Below, piece after piece: positions 1 to 8,934 of a stretch of 64,000 bases of DNA. A program made the translations under genes and the position numbers. Position 1 is the stretch's first letter, and each line of letters begins with the position of its first letter. This DNA is from Acinetobacter dispersus (lineage in GTDB: Bacteria; Pseudomonadota; Gammaproteobacteria; Pseudomonadales; Moraxellaceae): assembly GCF_009884975.1 (NCBI RefSeq), contig NZ_CP041970.1:2046001-2110000 (forward strand), given 5' to 3'. The notes below the pieces were generated by a model. It saw only the letters and a program-made list of their open reading frames with translations, was not told where the DNA came from and searched no databases.

Positions 1-167
1 TAGTCGGCCCAATTCCTGCGCCTTATCAAAAAGTCACTGTGTTTGCGGCGGGCATTGGTAAAAACTCTGAACATGAAAAAGTCGCAAAAGAACTCATCAA
101 ATTTGTGAAATCGCCTAAAGCAACACAAATTATTGAAGAACAGGGTCTTGAGCAGGTTAAACAATAA
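1..167 (+). CDS. C-terminal end of a ModA-like periplasmic binding protein, possibly aconitate isomerase (partial)
   Basis: Only the last 54 codons are present; the gene enters from the left edge and reading frame 3 stays open to TAA at 165-167. The tail (GKNSEHEKVAKELIKFVKSP, then a last helix ending in LEQVKQ) is the typical C-terminal lobe of a molybdate/ModA-type substrate-binding protein. The genes directly downstream are tcuR-tcuA-tcuB. In Pseudomonas, aconitate isomerase is a secreted ModA-like protein encoded with tcu/tct genes, so that function is a fair inference here: it would convert trans- and cis-aconitate in the periplasm. An ordinary binding protein cannot be excluded from this fragment. 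A strong hairpin terminator follows nine bases after the stop. Confidence 0.6.
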   Translation, partial: VGPIPAPYQKVTVFAAGIGKNSEHEKVAKELIKFVKSPKATQIIEEQGLEQVKQ

Positions 168-175
168 AAGCGCTA

Positions 176-206
176 AAAGGCAACATCTTGAGCTGATGTT
201 GCCTTT
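176..206 (+). terminator. Rho-independent terminator after the ModA-like gene
   Basis: A perfect 12-bp stem, AAAGGCAACATC pairing with GATGTTGCCTTT, has a 7-base loop and ends in a short T stretch. It lies just after the stop codon at 167 and separates this gene from tcuR. Confidence 0.8.
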
Positions 207-298
207 ACTCTGTTAGTGGTTTACACAACGTAATAGAACAAAATGTATAGCAATAAACCAGTGTAGAATAACCAATAAAGGACAATGTAGTATTTGCC

Positions 299-1228
299 GT
301 GGAACTCAAACAACTCAAGTATTTTATTGCGGTGATCGAGTCAGGAAGCTTGGGTAAAGCTGCAAAAAATCTCGATATTGGAACTTCTGCATTAAGTCAG
401 CAAATCTCAAAATTAGAAAGTGAGCTTTCTATTCGCCTGTTACAACGCACTGCTTTGGGTACGGTTCCCACCCCAGCGGGTTTAGCTTTTTTTCAACAGG
501 TTCAACTTGCACTTAGGCACTTAGACCATGCCGTAGACTCTGCGCATTCTTCACGTTTAAGTGGTCATGTCACCGTCGGTTTTTCGCCAAGTGTCGCGTC
601 GGTTATAGGCACGCACTTTTTAAAACTTATGAGAAACCGTTATCCCGACATTAAAGTCCGTTTAATTGAAGGCTTATCGGGTGACCTGAAGGCATTAGTT
701 AATGCAAGGCAGCTCGATGTTGCCATCATCTTTAGTGACGATGTCGATCCACAGTGGGCCATACAGTCTTTAGTCAAAGAACAGATGTTTTTAATTTCAC
801 CTAAAGAAGTACTGAGTCAGTACCATCTTGAAAGCTGTATAGACACTCAAACCATTACTCATTCAGAGCTTAAAGAGCTTCCGCTAATTTTACCGAGTCA
901 AAGACATGGACTACGTTTGTTGCTCGAACAGAAAATTCATCAACTTAAAGTGGCCTATGAAATTGATGGGTTGCATGTGTTAATGCAAAGCATTAGCCAA
1001 CTCGAAATGGCAACCATCCAACCTGCGGGTGCCTCATTAAACTCACGACAAGACCTATGTTTACTGCGTATTGTAGAACCTGCCATTGAACGCATTAACT
1101 ATTTGATTAGTCTGTCTGAAGAAGAGCTCTCACCTGCTACTCTAGCCACCAAAGTGGTGATTCGTGCTTGTGTGACCAACCTGATTAATGAAAAGCGTTG
1201 GCCCGGTGCGAAACTTATAAACACTTAA
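299..1228 (+). CDS. tcuR: LysR-family regulator next to tcuAB (TcuR-like)
   Basis: A 309-residue LysR-type transcription factor. The N-terminal winged helix-turn-helix (about residues 1-60, with LGKAAKNLDIGTSALSQQIS as the recognition region) is followed by the usual periplasmic-binding-protein-like effector domain. It starts at a GTG. An AAAGGA is present but about 15 bases upstream, so the start is only fairly sure. It lies 103 bp upstream of tcuA on the same strand. In Salmonella TcuR is a LysR protein that activates tcuABC in response to tricarballylate, and the position here suggests the same job; that is inference from context. The length is normal for the family and no key motif is missing. 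Confidence 0.85.
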   Translation: MELKQLKYFIAVIESGSLGKAAKNLDIGTSALSQQISKLESELSIRLLQRTALGTVPTPAGLAFFQQVQLALRHLDHAVDSAHSSRLSGHVTVGFSPSVASVIGTHFLKLMRNRYPDIKVRLIEGLSGDLKALVNARQLDVAIIFSDDVDPQWAIQSLVKEQMFLISPKEVLSQYHLESCIDTQTITHSELKELPLILPSQRHGLRLLLEQKIHQLKVAYEIDGLHVLMQSISQLEMATIQPAGASLNSRQDLCLLRIVEPAIERINYLISLSEEELSPATLATKVVIRACVTNLINEKRWPGAKLINT

Positions 1229-1331
1229 GCCATTAGTGTTTATTTTTACTAAACACCCATTCAAGCTTAGCCTCTCACTTCATCTTCCCTTTTAAAGCTA
1301 CATTAGCCCTAGCTGAAAAAGGGAGAAATCC

Positions 1332-2744
1332 ATGCATGATGTGATTGTAATTGGGGGTGGGAATGCCGCACTGTGTGCCGCGCTCACGGCAAAAGAAAGT
1401 GGCGCGTCTGTGCTTGTCATAGAAGCAGCACCTAAAGAATGGCGTGGTGGTAACTCACAACACACTCGTAACCTTCGCTGCATGCATGATGCGCCTCAAG
1501 ATGTATTGGTTGATGCCTACCCCGAAGAAGAATATTGGCAAGATCTACTTAAAGTCACTGCCGGAAAAACCAATGAGCACTTAGCTCGTCTGGTGATTCG
1601 TAGCACGGCGACCTGTCGCGACTGGATGCGTAAACATGGTGTCAATTTTCAGCCGCCACTATCGGGTGCTTTACATGTTGCGCGTACCAATGCCTTTTTT
1701 ATGGGTGGTGGTAAAGCCCTCATAAATGCCTATTACCGTAGTGCCCAAGAACTTGGCATCGAAATTTTATATAACACAAGAATTAAAGATCTAAAGTTAG
1801 ACCAAGGACATTTTGAAGCCGCAATTGCAGAAGATGACCGTGTATTTAAAGCGAAAAGCTGTGTACTGGCAGCAGGTGGTTTTGAGTCAAATTTGGAATG
1901 GTTAAGAGAAGCATGGGGACAAAATGAAAACGGCGAATGGCCTGCCGATAATTTCATTATTCGCGGAACCCGCTTTAATCAAGGCAACTTACTCAAATTT
2001 ATGATAGATCAAGGTGCAGATATTATTGGTGACCCATCGCAATCGCATTGCGTCGCTGTAGATGCAAGAGCACCGATATATGATGGCGGCATCTGCACCC
2101 GTATTGACTGCGTTTCACTGGGAATTGTGGTCAATAACCAAGCCGAACGTTTTTACGATGAAGGCGAAGACTTTTGGCCAAAACGTTATGCGATTTGGGG
2201 CCGCCTTGTTGCCAAACAACCCCAGCAAATTGCCTATTCCATTATTGACTCAAAAGCCATTGGTCGCTTTATGCCACCTGTATTTGCTGGTGTAAAAGCA
2301 AATAGCATTCAAGAGTTAGCTGAAAAAATCGGGCTGGATGCAAAAACCTTATGCCATACCGTAGAAGAATTTAATCAAGCCTGTGTGCAAGGCACCTTTA
2401 ACCATACCGTTTTAGATGATTGCAGCACCGAAAATATTGTTCCCAACAAGACCCACTGGGCCGTTCCTCTCGATCAACCACCATTCTATGCCTATGCGCT
2501 TAAACCTGGCATTACCTTTACCTATTTAGGTTTAAAAGTCGAAGATGATGCTGCTGTGCGTTTTAACAATAAAGCCAGCCGCAACCTGTTTGTCGCAGGT
2601 GAAATGATGGCAGGTAACGTACTCGGTCAGGGTTATACCGCAGGCGTTGGCATGTCGATCGGCACAACCTTTGGACGCATTGCCGGAAAAAATGCAGCCC
2701 ACTATGCACTTTCAAAAGGATTTGAACATGATTGCTCGTACTAA
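1332..2744 (+). CDS. tcuA: FAD-dependent tricarballylate dehydrogenase TcuA
   Basis: A 470-residue flavoprotein of the succinate dehydrogenase/fumarate reductase flavoprotein superfamily. The dinucleotide-binding motif [19 protein letters not shown] is near residues 6-24, and [19 protein letters not shown] follows, where FAD is held. The C-terminal end carries [20 protein letters not shown], typical of the second FAD-contact region. TcuA oxidises tricarballylate to cis-aconitate and passes electrons to TcuB. The start is well supported by an AAAAGGGAG ribosome site 7-10 bases upstream. The stop overlaps the start of tcuB by 17 bp, which suggests translational coupling. Citrate-related substrates are also possible for this family. 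Confidence 0.9.
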   Translation: MHDVIVIGGGNAALCAALTAKESGASVLVIEAAPKEWRGGNSQHTRNLRCMHDAPQDVLVDAYPEEEYWQDLLKVTAGKTNEHLARLVIRSTATCRDWMRKHGVNFQPPLSGALHVARTNAFFMGGGKALINAYYRSAQELGIEILYNTRIKDLKLDQGHFEAAIAEDDRVFKAKSCVLAAGGFESNLEWLREAWGQNENGEWPADNFIIRGTRFNQGNLLKFMIDQGADIIGDPSQSHCVAVDARAPIYDGGICTRIDCVSLGIVVNNQAERFYDEGEDFWPKRYAIWGRLVAKQPQQIAYSIIDSKAIGRFMPPVFAGVKANSIQELAEKIGLDAKTLCHTVEEFNQACVQGTFNHTVLDDCSTENIVPNKTHWAVPLDQPPFYAYALKPGITFTYLGLKVEDDAAVRFNNKASRNLFVAGEMMAGNVLGQGYTAGVGMSIGTTFGRIAGKNAAHYALSKGFEHDCSY

Positions 2745-3855
2745 AACCCTCATTCCAGTTGTACAGCTCTCGGGCCATGAGCAGGAAGTTCAAAGAGCAT
2801 TACAGATTTGTAATGCTTGTCGATACTGTGAGTCATTTTGTGCTGTTTTTGCAGCCATGACCAAACGCCTTGAGTTTAATCAAGCCGACATTCATTACCT
2901 CGCGAATCTGTGCCATAACTGTGGTGCCTGCTTACATGCTTGCCAATATGCCCCACCACACGAGTTTGGTGTAAATATTCCAAAAGCGATGGCGCAAGTT
3001 CGTTTAGAAACTTATCAAGAATTTGCGACGCCACAACCTTTAGGTCGACTTTATAAATCTGTAGGTATTCCTTTTGTCTCGGCGTTAACACTCATTTTCT
3101 TTTTTTGCATGTTAGCTGTGGTGTGGTACAAAGGTACCGATCTGTTTGCTAGCTACCAAGGTAATTTCTATGCAATTTTCCCGCATAACTTTTTAGCACT
3201 ATTGTTTGGAGCAACCTTTACAGTTGCGATTGTGCTGCTTGGCATTGGAATTAGCAAATTCTGGCGACAAACGTCTAAAGTCATTCATGGCAAAGTTGAG
3301 AAACCCGATCTGGTTCAAGCCACCCAAAATGTATTAACGCTTAAATATTTAGATGGTGGACATGGCAAAGGCTGTAATGAGCAAGATGACCGTTACACAC
3401 AAATCCGCCGTGTGTTCCATCACCTAACTTTTTACGGCTTTATGCTTTGTTTTGCGGCCACAGGTGTAGCGACTTTATATCACTATTTCCTTGACCTACA
3501 TGCACCTTATCCTTACCTAAGCTTGCCAGTATTTTTAGGCACTTTAGGTGGCATTGGCTTAGTTGTCGGACCATTTGGTTTGCTCTATTTAAATCTTAAG
3601 CGTCATCCGTTGCATGGTGACCTTGAACAAAAACCTGTAGATCGAGGCTTTATATTCCTTCTACTTATCGTTAGCGCTTCAGGGCTAGCACTCATGGCAT
3701 TGCGTGATACGCCTTATATGGCACTTTTACTGATTTTCCATTTAGCCACGGTTATGACCTTCTTTATTACCATGCCATTTGGAAAATTCGCACATGGTTT
3801 TTATCGTAGTTCAGCGTTACTCAAGTTTGCTATCGAAAATAGAATAAAAAAATAA
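2728..3855 (+). CDS. tcuB: Membrane iron-sulfur electron carrier TcuB
   Basis: 375 residues when started at the ATG at 2728, which has AAAAGGA eight bases upstream; the open frame extends further back inside tcuA but without a ribosome site. Two ferredoxin-like cysteine clusters are visible: C28-x2-C31-x2-C34-x3-C38 and C62-x2-C65-x2-C68-x3-C72 followed by PP-type residues. After them come about six hydrophobic segments (near residues 105-125, 145-175, 230-255, 265-285, 310-330 and 335-360). This matches TcuB/CitB, which reoxidises TcuA and feeds electrons to quinone at the inner membrane. The transporter gene tcuC, often third in this operon, is absent; a hairpin terminator follows at once. 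Confidence 0.88.
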   Translation: MIARTKTLIPVVQLSGHEQEVQRALQICNACRYCESFCAVFAAMTKRLEFNQADIHYLANLCHNCGACLHACQYAPPHEFGVNIPKAMAQVRLETYQEFATPQPLGRLYKSVGIPFVSALTLIFFFCMLAVVWYKGTDLFASYQGNFYAIFPHNFLALLFGATFTVAIVLLGIGISKFWRQTSKVIHGKVEKPDLVQATQNVLTLKYLDGGHGKGCNEQDDRYTQIRRVFHHLTFYGFMLCFAATGVATLYHYFLDLHAPYPYLSLPVFLGTLGGIGLVVGPFGLLYLNLKRHPLHGDLEQKPVDRGFIFLLLIVSASGLALMALRDTPYMALLLIFHLATVMTFFITMPFGKFAHGFYRSSALLKFAIENRIKK

Positions 3856-3867
3856 TATATCTACGAG

Positions 3868-3902
3868 TTGAATATAAAGAGTTTGTAACTCTTTATATTC
3901 AA
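3868..3902 (+). terminator. Terminator of tcuAB
   Basis: A perfect 16-bp stem (3868-3883 with 3887-3902) has a 3-base loop and is followed by TAAAAATG. It sits 12 bp after the tcuB stop. The stem is AT-rich, so its strength is moderate, but position and symmetry are convincing. Confidence 0.7.
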
Positions 3903-4116
3903 TAAAAATGCCACTCAGAGAGGTACGTTAGTTTCTTTAAAGAGCTTGTTTAAAGTAGAACAAATAGAGCAGCCCTAACTATTCCATCATTCTGTAAAAT
4001 CTAAATGAACATTTCACTAGATATTTTAAACAGCTAGCTAAAGATTTTAAAAGATAACTCATCACCTAATATAATAATTTCCAGACCGACTATCATGACT
4101 AGCGGTAAAATGAGTT

Positions 4117-4424
4117 CTAGATAATAAATTGGACTTCAATTGCTCCCAACAGTCCCAAATGGTCAATTAATAATGAAGAGATAATCTGCCCAGCAATCTC
4201 CATTCCTAACAAACCGGATAGACAGATTGTTAGCGCAAAAATTACTTAACAAAGCAATGCACACGAATTCCAACTAAAAGACTCCACCATGGTTGGGTAG
4301 AAATAGCAATTAATAAAGAATTAATTTCTCCCCAGACTAGAGAAAAAATACCAATCCGTATTGCACAAGCAGTAAATGAAAATAATGCAGCCGCAATAGA
4401 ATCCCGACCTAAGTCCTTAGCCAA
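4117..4424 (-). pseudogene. Remnant of a YdcZ/DUF606-type DMT transporter
   Basis: Two overlapping frames on the minus strand together give a YdcZ-like (DUF606, drug/metabolite transporter superfamily) protein. The first (4424 down to 4242) reads DSIAAALFSFTACAIRIGIF and then PWWSLLVGIRV, the helix-plus-PWW pattern of this family. After a stop, the second frame (about 4250 down to 4117) reads LLGMEIAGQIISSLLIDHFG, the very typical second-half motif. The N-terminus is missing, there is at least one frameshift, and the end is premature at 4117, so this is a decayed copy. The stretch 3903-4116 holds nothing else I can recognise, and 4425-4649 is the upstream region of the monooxygenase gene, with palindromes GCAATATTGC (4561-4570) and CTACATGTAG (4594-4603). 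Confidence 0.75.
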
Positions 4425-4649
4425 AGGTCATTTGAAACCACATTTGGGAATGTGACAAAAAGTGTTTATATGATTGTTTGGCATAAGTGCTAATACCAAA
4501 AGTACTATTTGGTACTTGTGGTAAATATCTATTCTCTATAGCTTATAAAAACTTGTCTAAGCAATATTGCCCAAGCAGATAACCTAAGGGCTACTACATG
4601 TAGGTACCCTAGTAGATGAATACAAAAGTAATAAGATGGAGAATTCAAT

Positions 4650-6143
4650 ATGACTGAACATCATGAGATCGTTATTGTCGGTGCCGGTTTTTCAGGCATT
4701 GGTACAGCTATCGCACTTCGCAAAGCAGGTTTTGAAGATATTATCATCCTTGATGATGCCAGTGGGCCTGGTGGTGTATGGCACTGGAATACTTATCCAG
4801 GTGTGGCAGTTGATATTCCATCATTCAGTTACCAATTTTCCTTTGAACAAGGCAATAGTTGGTCTCGTAGCTATGCCCCAGGCAAAGAGCTGAAAGCCTA
4901 TGCCGAGAAATGTGTGGCCAAATATAATCTAACCAAACTGTTCCGTTTTAATACACGCGTACAAAAAGCTGTATTTGAAGAAAATGAAAGCCTATATCAT
5001 CTAGAAACAAGCAGTGGCAACTTATCCGTACGTTGGCTGATCCATGCTGGCGGGCCATTAAGCCAACCCAAACTACCTGACATCTCTGGTATTGAAAGCT
5101 TCAAAGGTAAGACGATGCACACCAGCCGCTGGGATCACTCGGTTGATTTAACAGACAAGCGTGTGGGTATTATTGGTACAGGTGCAACTGCAGTACAGGT
5201 GATTCCAGCGATTGCACCTACAGTTAAAAAACTGACCGTCTTCCAGCGTACCCCTATCTGGTGTTTACCAAAGCCAGATTTCTCTCTTTCTAGCACCGCA
5301 CGCCGAGGCTTGAAGTCCTTACCAGGGGTAAAAGGAATATCTCGTCTTGCCAGTCAGGCCTTTGTAGAACTCACCTTTCCAGTGATGGCTCATTATCACA
5401 GCCTGATTCCCGGTACGGAACTGATTGAAAAAGCTGCCCGCGCCTATGTGGCCGCGCAGGTACACGACCCAGCAATCCGTCAAAAGCTAACCCCCAATTA
5501 TGCGATTGGCTGCAAGCGCCCAAGCTTCCATAACACCTACCTGAAGACTTTCAACCGTGATAACGTGGTACTAGAAACCAGCAGCATTGTAGAAATCACT
5601 CCAAAAGGCATTCGCACTAGTAATGGTGTAGAACATGAACTGGACGTGCTAATTCTGGCTACCGGTTTTAAGGTAACTGACAAGGATGCTCTCCCAACCT
5701 ATGCCGCTTTTGGGCGAAATGGCGTTAATCTAGCTGACGACTGGGAAGAAAACCGCTTACGATCATACCAAGGGATTACTGTAGCTGGCTTCCCCAACAT
5801 TTTTACCATTTTTGGTCCATACGGCTATAACGGCGCGTCTTTCTTCACCCTAATTGAAAACAGCGCAGCACATATTGTTCGTGTGTTGAAAGAAGCCAAA
5901 AAGCGAAGTGCCGTGGCTGTTGAAGTGAAAAAATCCGCGCAGGATGCCTACATGACAGACATCCTGTCACGCAAGGATCGTCAGGTATTTGCCAACCCAA
6001 GCTGTCAGGGTTCTAACAGTTACTATTTTACAAAGCAAGGTGATGTGCCCTTCCGTGCTTCCACCACACTAGAAGCCGCCTGGAAAAGCCGCCATTTCGA
6101 CTTGAAAGACTATATTTTTACAGTGCAAGAGAAAACGGCCTAG
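4650..6143 (+). CDS. Flavin-containing Baeyer-Villiger monooxygenase
   Basis: A 497-residue class B flavoprotein monooxygenase. FAD-binding GAGFSG is at residues 11-16 and GPGGVWHWNTYPGVAVD follows at 39-55. The Baeyer-Villiger fingerprint FxGxxxHxxxW is seen as FKGKTMHTSRW at 151-161, and the NADPH-binding GTGATA at 176-181. Such enzymes insert oxygen next to a carbonyl, turning ketones into esters or cyclic ketones into lactones. The ATG has AGATGGAG about ten bases upstream. The gene stands alone on its strand, and the SDR, hydrolase and epoxide-hydrolase-like genes within 8 kb suggest one catabolic theme. The true substrate cannot be read from sequence; an EtaA-like ketone monooxygenase is the nearest idea. 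Confidence 0.9.
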   Translation: MTEHHEIVIVGAGFSGIGTAIALRKAGFEDIIILDDASGPGGVWHWNTYPGVAVDIPSFSYQFSFEQGNSWSRSYAPGKELKAYAEKCVAKYNLTKLFRFNTRVQKAVFEENESLYHLETSSGNLSVRWLIHAGGPLSQPKLPDISGIESFKGKTMHTSRWDHSVDLTDKRVGIIGTGATAVQVIPAIAPTVKKLTVFQRTPIWCLPKPDFSLSSTARRGLKSLPGVKGISRLASQAFVELTFPVMAHYHSLIPGTELIEKAARAYVAAQVHDPAIRQKLTPNYAIGCKRPSFHNTYLKTFNRDNVVLETSSIVEITPKGIRTSNGVEHELDVLILATGFKVTDKDALPTYAAFGRNGVNLADDWEENRLRSYQGITVAGFPNIFTIFGPYGYNGASFFTLIENSAAHIVRVLKEAKKRSAVAVEVKKSAQDAYMTDILSRKDRQVFANPSCQGSNSYYFTKQGDVPFRASTTLEAAWKSRHFDLKDYIFTVQEKTA

Positions 6144-6399
6144 TTTAATTAATAGTGTCACACAGAAGATGCTGCATATAACTGACTAGATATTAAAACT
6201 TCTACTAGAACTATGATTAATTTATCAAGTACTGGTAGAGGTTTTCTTTTGTCTGCTAAATTGAATTTTAAGAACTAAATGCAAATTAAATAAAATTAGA
6301 TAAAAATATGATCAAGCATATGAAATATATAAAAAATATTTAACAATAGAAATTTTGACAATACTTCTTGTCATAAATATGTTGACAAATATAGTCTTA
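6144..6399 (+). promoter_or_regulatory. Promoter region of the first PF10118 hydrolase gene
   Basis: This AT-rich spacer holds TTGACA (6355-6360), then 17 bases, then TATGTT (6378-6383), a good sigma70-type promoter. A second TTGACA lies at 6382-6387, with TACAAA 18 bases further on, inside the operator that follows. Near 6196-6246 an imperfect AAAACTTCTAC / GTAGAGGTTTT pairing with a T-rich end could terminate the monooxygenase transcript; I am less sure of that. Confidence 0.5.
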
Positions 6400-6439
6400 A
6401 TACCATACAAAAGAACCGAATAGTTCTTTTGTATGGTAT
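6400..6439. promoter_or_regulatory. Perfect 17-bp inverted repeat, probable TetR operator
   Basis: Arms 6400-6416 and 6423-6439 are perfectly complementary with a 6-base centre. The inner core, ACAAAAGAAC-N6-GTTCTTTTGT at 6407-6432, recurs with a single change in front of the paralogous gene at 12628-13482 (site 13497-13522). It overlaps the downstream -10-like TACAAA and lies 73 bp before the start codon at 6512. There is no T tail, so an operator is more likely than a terminator. Confidence 0.7.
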
Positions 6440-6511
6440 CCATTATGTCTCATCTATGACGCTAAATGGTACTCAACTACATCGTTTCCCTTTAATGGAG
6501 TATTATTCAAC

Positions 6512-7351
6512 ATGTCAACTACAATTAGCGCTCTACAAAAAGTAAAATCCTCCTTTCCTGTTCGAAATATTAAATTTAATTTTGATCCTTCTACACGTTA
6601 TTGGTTTGATAAAGATCCTCTTTATAGTCATTTTTTAAATACATTATCGGCTATAACAGCACAAGGAGAATTATTTTTAATAAGAATGCTTCGTACGCTT
6701 AGAGTACGTATTACTGACCCAGTTTTACAAGCTGATATCAGCGCATTTATTGGTCAAGAAGCCATGCATTCAAAAGAACATACTGCATATCATCGTTATG
6801 CAGATCAAAATGGAATTGATATTGAAACTTTTGAGCAACAATTAACTCAGATATATACTCTACTAGATAGAACCTTACCGTTAATGGATCGTATCGCAAT
6901 CGGATGCGCAATTGAACATTGTAATGGAACATTTGGTGCAGAGTTATTACGTAATGATGAGTGGAATCAGAAGATGGTTGGTCCTCTACGTGATTTATGG
7001 CTTTGGCATGCGGTTGAAGAGAATGAACATAAAGCAGTGTTTTTTGATGCCTATCATGCTGCAGGCGGTGGCTATACAAGACGAATTGTATGGATGATCC
7101 TTGGATGTAGTATTTTTGCAGGATTAATGACCTATGGAACCGCCCGACTTTTAATTGCAGATAAGAAGTTTCTATCAAAAAAACATTTGCAATCTATCAG
7201 TCAAATCACTCACCCAAGAACAGGGCTATTTAATATTTCAGTCCTTAAAGAATTTCTCAATTATATTCGTCCGTCATTTCATCCATTTGACTACGATACA
7301 AAACAACTAGAACAACGCTGGCAAAAAGAGTTAAATCTTAAACTTCATTAA
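6512..7351 (+). CDS. PF10118-type predicted metal-dependent hydrolase (paralog 1)
   Basis: A 279-residue protein of the predicted metal-dependent hydrolase family PF10118. It is helical, with E/H-rich motifs that could bind metal: FIGQEAMHSKEH (about residues 81-92) and WHAVEENEHKAVFFDAYH (about 168-185). The second paralog at 12628-13482 has the same motifs and length. A hydrophobic segment near residues 197-213 suggests membrane contact. The reaction is unknown; similarity of the E-x-x-H pairs to ferritin-like di-iron proteins is my inference. The ATG has TTTAATGGAG upstream. It stands alone downstream of a palindromic operator shared with its paralog, so both genes are probably controlled by the same TetR protein. 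Confidence 0.8.
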   Translation: MSTTISALQKVKSSFPVRNIKFNFDPSTRYWFDKDPLYSHFLNTLSAITAQGELFLIRMLRTLRVRITDPVLQADISAFIGQEAMHSKEHTAYHRYADQNGIDIETFEQQLTQIYTLLDRTLPLMDRIAIGCAIEHCNGTFGAELLRNDEWNQKMVGPLRDLWLWHAVEENEHKAVFFDAYHAAGGGYTRRIVWMILGCSIFAGLMTYGTARLLIADKKFLSKKHLQSISQITHPRTGLFNISVLKEFLNYIRPSFHPFDYDTKQLEQRWQKELNLKLH

Positions 7352-7667
7352 AATTTGATTTATGAAGAGTATTCCAAGAAAGAATGCTCTTCTCTAAGCA
7401 AAATAATTCTTTCATATTCTAGTAATTCCAAAGACTTATTAGGTAAGTTGTTAATCTCTTCAATCATTGAGCTTTAAGCTTTAATAAGGACTTTAATTAT
7501 TGCCAATTAAGTTGCTTTACATGGAGTAATGGCAAAAACAACTATATTTAGCATTGGACAAATTTTGACCAAATTGCCAATAAAATTAGACTGGCTGCTA
7601 AATTTCTACCGACACCAGCCCATGTTCTGATGGGCTTTTTTAATAATCTAACATGATATTCAAAAGT
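7352..7667 (+). terminator. Intergenic stretch with a terminator at 7617-7641
   Basis: AGCCCAT-GTTCTG-ATGGGCT followed by six Ts (7617-7641) is a clear rho-independent terminator on the plus strand, 265 bp after the hydrolase stop. A weaker hairpin, AAGAGTATTC/GAATGCTCTT, lies at about 7366-7392. I see no gene in the rest of the spacer. Confidence 0.7.
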
Positions 7668-8204
7668 CTATAATTTGAATAGTTCGCTACAAATCGCATG
7701 CTTTTCATCATCAGTAAGTTCATGCGCCAACAATCCTTCTACTGTAAAAATCGCAATTTTTACCTTAGCTTCAATTCTTCCCTCTTCTACACCAGATTGT
7801 ATCAACTCTTGGCGTAATAGATTTTCAACAAGAATATGAAAGCGTTCATGCCAAATATAGATTTCAGGAGACAAATGTAATCGGGCATGCACTGTAGTCA
7901 CGAGTTGTTTTACCAATTTAAATTGATCAATTACCCACAATATGCGCTCAATGATATTTTTTGTTTGAAGTTCAATATATGTAAAAAATCGATCAATCAG
8001 TTCAGTATTTAGAATATTAACTAATAATTCATCTTTATCTTTAAAATACCAATAAATTGTGTTGGGTGCGACTCCTGCAATATTCGCAATGCGGCTCATA
8101 GAAGTTGCTTCATACCCTTCATTTAAGAATAAAGTACGTGCAGCACTCATAATTTCTTTTTGTTTCTCTTCACGGTCTTGTAGACGTTTATTACGAGCCA
8201 TCAA
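7668..8204 (-). CDS. TetR-family repressor of the adjacent SDR/hydrolase operon
   Basis: A 178-residue TetR/AcrR-type regulator. The N-terminal DNA-binding domain covers about residues 10-60 and includes ARTLFLNEGYEATSMSRIAN and VAPNTIYWYFKDKDELL. The C-terminal ligand-binding part is short and does not match a named subfamily. It is transcribed divergently from the gene at 8348. Two identical palindromes between the two genes, 20-67 bp before that start codon, are very likely its operators. The ligand may be a substrate or product of the SDR/hydrolase pathway; that is inference. The ATG at 8204 has AGGAGAT just upstream, so the start is good. Confidence 0.88.
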   Translation of the reverse strand: MMARNKRLQDREEKQKEIMSAARTLFLNEGYEATSMSRIANIAGVAPNTIYWYFKDKDELLVNILNTELIDRFFTYIELQTKNIIERILWVIDQFKLVKQLVTTVHARLHLSPEIYIWHERFHILVENLLRQELIQSGVEEGRIEAKVKIAIFTVEGLLAHELTDDEKHAICSELFKL

Positions 8205-8270
8205 TATCTCCTATTTCTCAGCATAAACATGAATAGCTCAGAAAACCATTTGTCGGTTTTATTTTACACC

Positions 8271-8329
8271 TTCTTGAATATCATTCAAGAAATGATTAAA
8301 TTCAAACTAATCTTGAATGACATTCAAGA
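8271..8329. promoter_or_regulatory. Twin TetR operators CTTGAAT-N3-ATTCAAG
   Basis: Two copies of the same palindrome: 8271-8291 (9-bp arms around ATC) and 8311-8329 (8-bp arms around GAC). Their centres are 39 bp apart, close to four helical turns. They lie in the divergent spacer between the TetR gene (7668-8204) and the operon starting at 8348. A repressor bound here would cover both promoters and control itself as well as the operon. Confidence 0.8.
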
Positions 8330-8347
8330 AAATAAAAAGGAAGGAAT

Positions 8348-8914
8348 ATGCAGAAAAAATTTACAGAAGAAGACTTACTAAAACTTTCGGTACAGGAACT
8401 TCTTGATTTGTTTCGTACACTTCGTGCTCCAACTATGGAAGAAATGAATGGTGAATATGCTGCATATCTGTTAGCTCAACCGACTTGGCTGGCAGATAAA
8501 ATAGGTCATATCACTTTAAACAATTTTTTCCGACGGTGGCTGAGTAAAGCCTTTAGACCTTTAAATGCCACAACTGGTCAAGGCTACAACACTTTCCAAC
8601 AAGGGCATCGCATTATTCAGTGCTACCCAATGATGACCATGATCGCCACCTCTCGCTTCGACAACCGACCTGCCTACCAACTTATTTATCGTCATTTTCA
8701 CTCGGTTTGCGGCAGCATCAATATGGTCGATGAGATTAGAAGAGTTTCACCCAACTTATATCTCGGTATTGGTACTTATGGCTTTACCCATAATCAACGC
8801 CATATTCCTTATCCGTTTTTATTAACAGGTCCTCATACACCTTATAGAGGCGATATTGGTCGTAAACGGAATGGTTTTCAGATCAGTTCACGAGAAATTC
8901 CAAGACTATTTTAG
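8348..8914 (+). CDS. Uncharacterised 188-residue protein, first gene of the SDR/hydrolase operon
   Basis: I do not recognise this family with confidence. The N-terminal half (KLSVQELLDLFRTLRAPTME) is helical, and the rest is rich in aromatic and basic residues, ending in GRKRNGFQISSREIPRLF. There is no signal peptide and no clear membrane segment. The layout loosely recalls GXWXG/DUF4334 proteins, whose small helical lead is followed by a beta-rich domain, but the defining glycines are not obvious. The start is firm: AAGGAAGG lies five bases upstream. It is the first gene after the twin operators and is followed 20 bp later by the SDR gene, so it probably acts in the same pathway. Confidence 0.75.
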   Translation: MQKKFTEEDLLKLSVQELLDLFRTLRAPTMEEMNGEYAAYLLAQPTWLADKIGHITLNNFFRRWLSKAFRPLNATTGQGYNTFQQGHRIIQCYPMMTMIATSRFDNRPAYQLIYRHFHSVCGSINMVDEIRRVSPNLYLGIGTYGFTHNQRHIPYPFLLTGPHTPYRGDIGRKRNGFQISSREIPRLF

Positions 8915-8934
8915 ATTTCATATAGGTAAATAGA

